Positions 1 through 5,492 of a stretch of 7,382 nucleotides of DNA are shown here, in pieces; within the stretch, counting starts at the first letter, position 1, and each line of letters opens with the position of its first letter. Source of the stretch: Bacteroidetes bacterium UBA1952 (GTDB lineage Bacteria > Bacteroidota > Bacteroidia > Chitinophagales > Chitinophagaceae); the NCBI GenBank assembly GCA_002336725.1, contig DDEO01000103.1:8902-16283 (forward strand), written 5' to 3'. The notes below the pieces were generated by a model. That model was not told where the DNA came from. It saw only the letters and a program-made list of their open reading frames with translations, and did not search any database. The translations under genes were made by a program, and so were the position numbers.

Positions 1-141
1 GGCCTTGAGCCGCCATCTCCATAATGCGGGTTGTCGGTATTAAGGGGCAAGCTCGCCATCTCCACAACACAAGATAATGGAGATTGGGGGCGTACTACAC
101 AGCAACGAAAATGCTGCATGAAACGACTTTCGCAAGAAGCC
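1..141. other. Intergenic segment with diverged direct and inverted repeats
   Basis: This stretch lies beyond the 3' end of the PorP-like gene, and I see no convincing gene in it. The 11-mer CGCCATCTCCA occurs at 11-21 and again at 54-64. ATAATGGAGAT at 74-84 is an inverted copy of 15-25 with one mismatch. This looks like a fragment of an interspersed non-coding repeat, but the left edge cuts the view and it cannot be assigned to a known element. No T-tract terminator for the minus-strand operon is visible here. Open frames that cross it run into the low-complexity array next door and resemble no protein family. Confidence 0.5.
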
Positions 142-254
142 TATCAACCTTCATCAACCAACCTTCATCAACCAACCTTCATCAACAACTATCAACCTTC
201 ATCAACAATCATCAACCCTCATCAACCTTCATCAACCTTCAACAACAACCAACG
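142..254. repeat. CATCAAC tandem array, 10-bp spacing
   Basis: Nine copies of (C/T)ATCAAC begin at 142, 152, 166, 180, 190, 200, 210, 220 and 230. Spacing is 10 bp except for two 14-bp steps, where an extra CAAC is inserted. The decamer consensus is about CATCAACCTT, and the array decays into CAACAACAACC near 250. It ends just before the PorP-like stop codon at 258-260. A 10-bp unit is not a multiple of three, so translated frames through it (His, Gln, Pro, Ser and Thr rich) are artefacts. The array is non-coding. Its function is unknown. Confidence 0.85.
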
Positions 255-257
255 CCA

Positions 258-1268
258 TCAGAACCGTGGACACGCAAACTTGCTATCGCGCAGGTCTTTT
301 TTGTAATGCCCCTGATACACCAATGCCATCTCGAAGGCACCGCGCCCGTTGTTGGCCGTTTTCAGGGAAGAAAGGGTATAATCATAAGACGAAGTGATGC
401 GCACATCGCCCCATTGATAGCCCGCCACGCCTACCACGGCATCGCCCCAGCGGTGGAAAGCGCCCACGATAAACGATCCTGCTGCTGCGTCGCCGCCAAT
501 CCGAAATTGCGCCAGCGTGCCATAAAGCCCTTCCCAGGCCGATTGCTGCGTGGTGAAATACACCGAAGGTGTCAGAATCACCGTCGGGCTTATCCGGATA
601 ATGGCTTCGGCATTGCCCGTAGAACGCAGCCCTACTTTATGGCTCGTGCCGTAGAACGTCTCGACCGGCTGATTGAGGTGTCCGACACCGCCGCCGATTT
701 TCAGGTAAAAGTTTTCGTTCGGAAAAAAAGCATAGTTTAGCCCCAGCCCAAGGTCGGTGTAGCCGGTCTGCCGCACGTCTGCCGGTTCGCCGCTTTTGAG
801 GGCGTTGTCAAACTGAAAGCCATCCCATTGCTGATCGAAGGTGAGCTGGGAGAAATCGACCCGGCGCTGCACGATGCCCGCCGAAGCGCCCAGCGAAATC
901 ATTTGCTTGTCGCCCACCTGAAGGTGATAGGCCACAAACAAATCGCCACGCGTCTGCTCGAGTTGGCCGGCACCGGCGCGGTCGGTCCAGAAAGCGCCGC
1001 CCACGCCCAGCCAGTTGGAGCCTTCGATGCCGCGCAGCAGCTGCGCTTCGCCAAAAGCCGAAACCGTGGTGTAGGGAACCGGAATGGAAGCCCATTGTTG
1101 CCGGTATTGTGCACCCACACGGTAGCTCGCGTCGGGCAGCAGCGCCGTGTTGGCCGGGTTGGCCAGCAGGGGCGCGTTCCAGTATTGCGAGAAGTGAATG
1201 CCCTGTGCATGGCTGTTCGCCGCCGACCCCGCGATAGCCAATAAACAAAAAAGGAGCCGTTTTTTCAT
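258..1268 (-). CDS. PorP/SprF family type IX secretion outer-membrane protein
   Basis: The protein has 336 residues, a normal length for the family. Residues 1-21 form a Sec signal peptide with likely cleavage in NSHA|QG. Next comes the family's N-terminal signature, HFSQYW then NAPLLANPANTAL (about 25-43). The rest is made of alternating amphipathic strands, as in an outer-membrane beta-barrel. Near the C-terminus are NGRGAFEMALVY and a terminal CPRF, both typical of PorP/SprF. Known members such as Porphyromonas PorP and Flavobacterium SprF take part in T9SS export; SprF-like members serve particular type B substrates such as the adhesin SprB. The ATG at 1266-1268 overlaps the upstream cargo gene's TAA by one base (TAATG), so translational coupling is likely. 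I infer a dedicated partner for that cargo. No gene symbol is given because genomes carry many paralogues. Confidence 0.93.
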   Translation of the reverse strand: MKKRLLFCLLAIAGSAANSHAQGIHFSQYWNAPLLANPANTALLPDASYRVGAQYRQQWASIPVPYTTVSAFGEAQLLRGIEGSNWLGVGGAFWTDRAGAGQLEQTRGDLFVAYHLQVGDKQMISLGASAGIVQRRVDFSQLTFDQQWDGFQFDNALKSGEPADVRQTGYTDLGLGLNYAFFPNENFYLKIGGGVGHLNQPVETFYGTSHKVGLRSTGNAEAIIRISPTVILTPSVYFTTQQSAWEGLYGTLAQFRIGGDAAAGSFIVGAFHRWGDAVVGVAGYQWGDVRITSSYDYTLSSLKTANNGRGAFEMALVYQGHYKKDLRDSKFACPRF

Positions 1269-1270
1269 TA
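1266..1270 (-). other. TAATG stop-start overlap between cargo and PorP-like genes
   Basis: On the minus strand the TAA stop of the cargo gene (1268-1270) and the ATG of the PorP-like gene (1266-1268) share one base. There is no room for a separate promoter, which indicates one mRNA and probably ribosome re-initiation. Confidence 0.9.
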
Positions 1271-4200
1271 GCGTAATAGGGTTATATGTCCGCTTTTGTT
1301 TAGAGTGCTGCCGTCGATAAAACTGGCCGTCAGCGTGTAGGCATAGGCATCTGCCTCCTGCGGCTTGCCGTTCCAGGTTCCATCCCAGCCTTTCTTCTGA
1401 TCAGAAGTCTCAAATATCAGTTGTCCCCAGCGGTTGTAGAGGCGAAAGGTAAAAGTTTCTATGGCCGCACCCCGCACATACAGAATATCGTTCTGGCCAT
1501 CGCCGTTGGGCGAAAAGGCGCTGGGCACGTCGGCGGCAATGCGTACATCGGCCACGACATCCCGGCAAAGCGTATCGAGGCAGCCCTCGCGGGAGATGGC
1601 CGTCAGGCAGACCTTATAAGTGCCACTGCGTTTGTAGAAATGTTCGGGGTTCTCGGAAGTGGAGATGCCGCCGTCGCCAAAGGCCCAGCGGTAGTGGTCG
1701 GCATCGCTCGACTGATTCACGAATTGAATCGGCACGTTGGGTTCCGGAATAATCGGTGTGTAGTCGAAACGGGCAACGGGCTGACGCAGGATGGTAATGC
1801 TGCGGCGCACTGTGTCGGCTTTATTACAGGCAGCCGGGTTGGCGGCGATGAGCGTAACGGTGTAGCGGCCTGCCTGCCGATAGATATGGAAGGGCGCAAT
1901 CTGCGATGCGGTGTCGCCGTCGCCGAAATTCCAGTAGATACTGGTAGCATTGGTCGTATTGCTCTGAAACTGCAACCCACCCGCGTCCAGGCACAGCGAA
2001 TCGGGCGATTTAAAGGCCGCGCTCACCAACTGCGAACGGAGTGTAACCGTCTGGAAAAACGTATCGGGCGAGTTGCAGGCTGCCGGGTCGCTCACAAGCA
2101 GCCGGATGATATAAGTGCCGGTGTCGGCATAGACGTGCGAGAGCGGGTTGCGCACCGCCGAACCGCTGCCATCGCCGAAATCCCAGCTAAAACTGGCCCC
2201 GCTGCCGGGCGTAACAACATTATTGGCGAGGCCCACCGTATAAGGCACACACGAACTGGTTACCTGCGCCGTAAAATCTCCGGTAATGGCGTTGCTGTCC
2301 ACCCGAATGGTAACATAAGCCGTGTCGCGTTCGCGGCAGGCAACCAGATTGGCGGCGATGAGGCGGGCGCGAAAGGTGCCGGGGCGGGTGTAGATGTGGC
2401 GCGGATTCCGGGCAGTGTCTATCGGGCTGCCATCGCCAAAATCCCATTGAAAGACGGCACCATTGATGCTGTTATTCACAAACGCAACATCGAGTGGGGG
2501 ACAGCCACTGCTGGCGGGCGTGGCGTTGGCGGCAGCCTTTACCGAGCCGAGTTCAAAGGCGATTTTAAGGGCAATTAAATTGCAATTCCGCCTCGATTGG
2601 TTGGTGGTGCTGTAAGCGCCCTGCGTGGTAGGGAAACTACTCCTGCCGCAGCCCGCACAAATGGCCTGATACACGACACCATTTTTATCAAATCGGCTGG
2701 TGCCGCCGTCCACGTGCTCATCCACGCCCGCCTGCCCGCGATAGGTGCCATAGAGCAACGCACCGGCGTTCTTGCTCAAAACGATAAAATAAAAATCCTG
2801 ATTGTCGGTCGTGGGCTGGATGGCTCCCGGCGTAATCGGCATATTGGTCATGGGCGAAGCAAATGGGTTGTAGCCAAAAAGGCTGCCGCCCCAGCCGCTG
2901 AGGTAGATGTTGCCGCAGGTATCTACCAGAAAAGCCACCGGCGAGATGTTAGGCCCCGTCTGCGGGCCGTTGCCAATCACGGTAGAGACTGTATTGCCCT
3001 GCAACAGGCTGTCCATCTGCAGGATAAACTGATTGGAACCGGGATTGCTATACACACCGGGCGTTACCGGAAAAGTGCCGCCGAGCGTTTGCCCCATCAG
3101 ATACACTTTGTTGTCGTAATCCGTCTGCAGGCCAAAGACCTGGTCATAGTCATTGCGCCCGATAAAGCTGCCGCCGACCGCCGGATACGAGCCGCTGTTC
3201 CGGAAACGCAGCACAAAGCCATCGGCCCGCCCGCCCTGATAGTTGCTCTGATAACCGCCCGCCGGCATCGGGAAATCGGTGCTGTTGGTGCCGCCGCCCA
3301 CATATAAAAACTGCTGCGCAGTATCGAGCGCGAGTACATAGGCCGCATCCATCCCGGAACCACCGTAGTAGGTGCTCCACAGCAGGCCGGAGAGGTTGCT
3401 GTTAAATTTAAAAATGACACCGTCCTGCACACCGGAGAGGGCGTTTTGCGTGGCATTCACCGTCGGGAAATCCGTCGATTGCGTGTTAGCGGCTACATAC
3501 ACATTTCCGGCCTTGTCGGCGATGATTTCGCTGCGGGCATCATCGCCGTAGTTATACATCAGCGAGGAGGTGCCATTGGGCGGCGTGGCCTGCACATTAA
3601 CACCATCGGCACCGCTGCCGCCGATAAAAGTAGAGCCGAGCAGCGCCGTTCCCGCCGGGTTAAATTTGGTAACCACAATATCGGATACGCCGTTGAAGCT
3701 GTTGTCGTAGCTGCCGGCGAGCGTGGGATAATTGCTCGAATAGGTGCGCCCGGCGACAAACAGATTTCCGGCAGAATCGACCACCATGCTGTGCGGTTGC
3801 TCATTGTTGGAGCCGCCGAGATAGGTTCCATAAATCAGCGTATTTCCGGCGGCGTTAAACTTACTGATGGCGATATCACAGGGATAGGTGCTATACAGGT
3901 TCGACATACCGGCGTTGGTGGAGCCGCCGCCATAGGTAGCCTGAAAAGCGCCGGTAGTCGTAGGATAAGATTCGCCAGGCTCCTGATTGACGATGCCGCC
4001 GGCATAGAAATTCCCAAAATCGTCGTAGGTGGCCGTGAAGCCCCAGCTATCGGCGGTTGCGCCGCTGAAGGTGGCAAACACCACGGTCGGGTCTATCACG
4101 AGGGGCAAATTCCGGTCATAGCCTTCGGGGAAGTCGAAACGCACCCTATTTCCGGAAACGCCATAGACGCAGCGCAGGGGTTTGCGCCCGTTGGCGGTGG

Positions 4201-4810
4201 TTTGCCAGGCGATGGGGGCTTGCTCGGTTACGGCACCGAGGCTTGTTTTCACCAGCAGCGCGCCTTTTTTATTCAATTCCAAGCCATCCACGCCTTCATA
4301 TCGCAGTTGGATAACCGAAGGGTCGGCGCCGGCAGCAAGGTGAAAGCTGTATTTAAAATGCTCTTGCTCAAAACCGGCTTGCAGGTCAATATTTTTATAG
4401 AGATTTTTATACACCACGCCCGCTGCCGGATGAATGCCGGTTTTCCAGCGGCTGCTATCAGCGCCGAGGAAATAATTGTAGTAATGCGATTGGGGCTCTT
4501 GCGGCTGCAATTCCGGTGCGGGAGCCGCGCCTAGAAATTGAACCTTCCAGGCATGGGCCGGCACGTTTTCGGGCAGGGGCTTTCGGTCGTGCTTGTGAGG
4601 CGCTTCGCCGAGCTTCGCCATCGAATAGGTGAAGGCATTTTCTTCCAGAAACACCGCCGTTCCGCGATGCACTTTGGCGCGGTAGCGAAAATCTCCGGCC
4701 CATTGCCCATGGTTTTCCACAAATTCGCCTGCCGACTGCCCATAGCTGCGCGTCGCCGATAAAAAGAGCAGCAGGCACAGAAGCCGCAAAGGGTGGAGTG
4801 ATACCGCCAT
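1268..4810 (-). CDS. Large secreted PKD protein with T9SS type B sorting domain
   Basis: The protein has 1180 residues. A signal peptide spans about 1-24 (cleavage near SYG|QS). An N-terminal domain of the ENxGQ type (ENHGQW at 32-37) runs to about residue 240. Residues about 245-750 form SBBP-like beta-propeller repeats, with recurring blocks such as AGNLFVAGRT, GTYLGGS, YGGSG, TDFPT and CGNIYLSGWGG. Four PKD domains follow, marked by WDFGDGS (789), WDFGDGS (876), WNFGDGD (960) and WAFGDGG (1042). The C-terminus (about 1093-1180) is the gliding-motility-associated type B sorting domain: PSAFSPNGDGQND, LYNRWGQLIFE and GWDGTWNGK. Such proteins pass through Sec, then the T9SS, to the surface or medium. 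The propeller and PKD parts suggest adhesion or binding, but no enzymatic motif is visible and the ligand is unknown. The ATG at 4808-4810 directly precedes the signal peptide. The leader has no clear Shine-Dalgarno sequence, as is usual in this phylum. Confidence 0.93.
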   Translation of the reverse strand: MAVSLHPLRLLCLLLFLSATRSYGQSAGEFVENHGQWAGDFRYRAKVHRGTAVFLEENAFTYSMAKLGEAPHKHDRKPLPENVPAHAWKVQFLGAAPAPELQPQEPQSHYYNYFLGADSSRWKTGIHPAAGVVYKNLYKNIDLQAGFEQEHFKYSFHLAAGADPSVIQLRYEGVDGLELNKKGALLVKTSLGAVTEQAPIAWQTTANGRKPLRCVYGVSGNRVRFDFPEGYDRNLPLVIDPTVVFATFSGATADSWGFTATYDDFGNFYAGGIVNQEPGESYPTTTGAFQATYGGGSTNAGMSNLYSTYPCDIAISKFNAAGNTLIYGTYLGGSNNEQPHSMVVDSAGNLFVAGRTYSSNYPTLAGSYDNSFNGVSDIVVTKFNPAGTALLGSTFIGGSGADGVNVQATPPNGTSSLMYNYGDDARSEIIADKAGNVYVAANTQSTDFPTVNATQNALSGVQDGVIFKFNSNLSGLLWSTYYGGSGMDAAYVLALDTAQQFLYVGGGTNSTDFPMPAGGYQSNYQGGRADGFVLRFRNSGSYPAVGGSFIGRNDYDQVFGLQTDYDNKVYLMGQTLGGTFPVTPGVYSNPGSNQFILQMDSLLQGNTVSTVIGNGPQTGPNISPVAFLVDTCGNIYLSGWGGSLFGYNPFASPMTNMPITPGAIQPTTDNQDFYFIVLSKNAGALLYGTYRGQAGVDEHVDGGTSRFDKNGVVYQAICAGCGRSSFPTTQGAYSTTNQSRRNCNLIALKIAFELGSVKAAANATPASSGCPPLDVAFVNNSINGAVFQWDFGDGSPIDTARNPRHIYTRPGTFRARLIAANLVACRERDTAYVTIRVDSNAITGDFTAQVTSSCVPYTVGLANNVVTPGSGASFSWDFGDGSGSAVRNPLSHVYADTGTYIIRLLVSDPAACNSPDTFFQTVTLRSQLVSAAFKSPDSLCLDAGGLQFQSNTTNATSIYWNFGDGDTASQIAPFHIYRQAGRYTVTLIAANPAACNKADTVRRSITILRQPVARFDYTPIIPEPNVPIQFVNQSSDADHYRWAFGDGGISTSENPEHFYKRSGTYKVCLTAISREGCLDTLCRDVVADVRIAADVPSAFSPNGDGQNDILYVRGAAIETFTFRLYNRWGQLIFETSDQKKGWDGTWNGKPQEADAYAYTLTASFIDGSTLNKSGHITLLR

Positions 4811-4833
4811 AGGATGAAAAATCTATGTAGCGG

Positions 4834-4841
4834 AAAAGGTA
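4834..4841 (-). promoter_or_regulatory. Possible Bacteroidota -7 element of the cargo operon
   Basis: The minus strand reads TACCTTTT, one base off the Bacteroidota -7 consensus TAnnTTTG. It sits between the csp terminator and the cargo ATG and would give a leader of about 15-20 nt. A TTTG lies about 25 nt upstream, longer than the usual 19-21, so the -33 match is poor. TAGATTTT closer to the ATG is an alternative. A promoter must lie somewhere in this short gap if the terminator works; this exact position is a guess. Confidence 0.3.
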
Positions 4842-4866
4842 GGCATTATTTCCGGAAATGCGGGAC

Positions 4867-4900
4867 AAAAAAATGCCTGTTACGTTAATGTAACAGGCAT
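4867..4900 (-). terminator. Rho-independent terminator of the cold-shock gene
   Basis: A perfect 11-bp stem (ATGCCTGTTAC at 4873-4883, GTAACAGGCAT at 4890-4900) closes a 6-nt loop. On the minus strand the stem is followed directly by a run of six or seven T (4873-4867). It begins 44 bp after the csp stop codon and lies ahead of the cargo gene, so it should end csp transcription and separate the two units. Confidence 0.9.
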
Positions 4901-4944
4901 CTCTGCGTTGGCGTTGTGCCGCAGAAGGGGCGAATCTAAACAGA

Positions 4945-5136
4945 TTAGATGCGCTTTACGTTGATGGCGTTCGGGCCTTTGCGTCCTTCTTTGGTTTCAA
5001 ACGATACGCGCTCGTTTTCACGAATTTGGTCAACGACGCCTGTGGCGTGAACAAAAATGTCTTCGCTGCCGTCGTCTGGCTTAATAAAGCCGAAGCCCTT
5101 CTCTGTGTTGAAGAACTTTACTACTCCTTCTTGCAT
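4945..5136 (-). CDS. Cold-shock domain protein (CspA family)
   Basis: The 63-residue product is a single cold-shock domain, close to the usual 65-70 residues. It starts MQEGVVKFFNTEKGFGFI, with RNP1 (KGFGFI, about 13-18) and RNP2 (DIFVH, about 26-30) carrying the aromatic residues that stack on nucleic-acid bases. A typical C-terminal strand (GPNAINVKRI) closes the barrel. Family members bind single-stranded RNA or DNA in the cytoplasm and act as RNA chaperones; many are constitutive, so the name does not prove cold induction. The gene stands alone, with a strong terminator downstream and a divergent neighbour upstream. The ATG at 5134-5136 gives the expected N-terminus. The leader is pyrimidine- and A/C-rich without a Shine-Dalgarno sequence. 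Confidence 0.97.
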   Translation of the reverse strand: MQEGVVKFFNTEKGFGFIKPDDGSEDIFVHATGVVDQIRENERVSFETKEGRKGPNAINVKRI

Positions 5137-5172
5137 GGTACTTTGGGGATGATGGGGGTAATGAATGAGCGC

Positions 5173-5180
5173 CGAAGGTA
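5173..5180 (-). promoter_or_regulatory. Possible -7 element of the csp promoter
   Basis: The minus strand reads TACCTTCG, one base off TAnnTTTG, about 37 bp upstream of the csp ATG, with an A/T-rich tract further upstream. No good -33 TTG is found at the expected distance, so this is only a weak candidate. Confidence 0.22.
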
Positions 5181-5263
5181 AGGCATTCTTACATTTTTTA
5201 AAATTATTTCTTCTTTCGGGAAGAAATTTTGGAGGGAATTATTTCTGCCCGGCGCGTGTTGGA

Positions 5264-5303
5264 ACACGGATAAAACGGATGACCGGCACGGATTCACACG
5301 GAT
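5264..5303. repeat. Four ACACGGAT-like octamers
   Basis: ACACGGAT (5264-5271), AAACGGAT (5273-5280), GCACGGAT (5286-5293) and ACACGGAT (5296-5303) stand in direct orientation at spacings of 9, 13 and 10 bp. The octamers are non-coding and match no protein-binding site I can name. Confidence 0.7.
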
Positions 5304-5334
5304 GTAGGTCGCATCAACAAATCATCAAACTTTA

Positions 5335-5360
5335 GAACGCGCCAAGAGGCGCGTTCCTAC
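5335..5360. repeat. GC-rich hairpin repeat 1 with CTAC tail
   Basis: GAACGCGCC (5335-5343) and GGCGCGTTC (5348-5356) form a perfect 9-bp stem with a 4-nt AAGA loop, followed by CTAC. No T-tract follows on either strand, so it does not look like an intrinsic terminator. Form and setting suggest a REP-like interspersed palindrome. Confidence 0.75.
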
Positions 5361-5414
5361 AAACCTTCATCAACAACCATCAACCCCATCAACAACCATC
5401 AACAACAATTAACA

Positions 5415-5440
5415 GGGCCGCCACATAGGGCGGCCCCTAC
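5415..5440. repeat. GC-rich hairpin repeat 2 with CTAC tail
   Basis: GGGCCGCC (5415-5422) and GGCGGCCC (5429-5436) form a perfect 8-bp stem with a 6-nt loop, followed by C then TAC. The stem differs from hairpin 1, but the total size (26 bp) and the CTAC tail are the same, so both probably belong to one class of mobile palindrome. No T-tract follows on either strand. Confidence 0.75.
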
Positions 5441-5492
5441 TGCCATCAATAACAACCGCCAATAATCCGCTCCTGACTATCTTGCAAACCTC

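Larger units (their letters stand above)
5312..5450. repeat. Second CATCAAC array, interrupted by two hairpins
   Basis: CATCAAC units occur at 5312, 5368, 5378, 5387 and 5397, with variants CATCAAA at 5323 and CATCAAT at 5444. The orientation is the same as in the array at 142-254. Positions 5362-5393 align with 194-226 with one substitution and one single-base indel (31 of 33 columns identical). The same repeat family therefore lies on both sides of the three minus-strand genes. Confidence 0.8.
5137..5492. other. Divergent intergenic region with csp leader and repeat mosaic
   Basis: This 356-bp gap separates csp (leftward) from the BatA-like gene (rightward), and I see no gene in it. Its csp-proximal third is the csp leader and an A/T-rich block (about 5190-5240). 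That block holds an 8-bp hairpin, ATTTCTTC (5206-5213) pairing with GAAGAAAT (5220-5227). From about 5264 to 5456 it is a mosaic of short repeats, listed separately. The last 30 bp before the GTG start show no convincing promoter or ribosome-binding site. Confidence 0.75.

Noticed and set aside
142..254. CRISPR array
   Set aside because: The repeats are only 7-10 bp and lie almost back to back with no unique spacers. No cas genes are present.
31..740. Plus-strand open frames of 91 and 218 codons across the left end
   Set aside because: Their N-terminal parts translate the CATCAAC array in different frames (low-complexity His/Pro/Ser/Thr), and the longer one continues antisense through the well-supported PorP-like gene. 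Neither resembles a family.
1421..4534. Long plus-strand open frames (385, 236 and 362 codons) opposite the cargo gene
   Set aside because: They are antisense shadows of a GC-rich coding sequence. They lack domain motifs, while the minus strand has signal peptide, PKD and sorting-domain signatures throughout.
1268..5136. A new defence or toxin system built from the csp, cargo and PorP-like genes
   Set aside because: A strong terminator separates csp from the pair, and all three genes fit well-known housekeeping or T9SS families. Nothing suggests a joint function.
5206..5230. A/T-rich hairpin as a terminator
   Set aside because: The stem is 8 bp and weak, and only four T follow on the plus strand. 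No plus-strand gene ends there, because csp reads away from it.
5335..5440. GC-rich hairpins as transcription terminators
   Set aside because: No T-tract follows either hairpin on either strand, and both lie upstream of genes on both sides rather than after a gene end.
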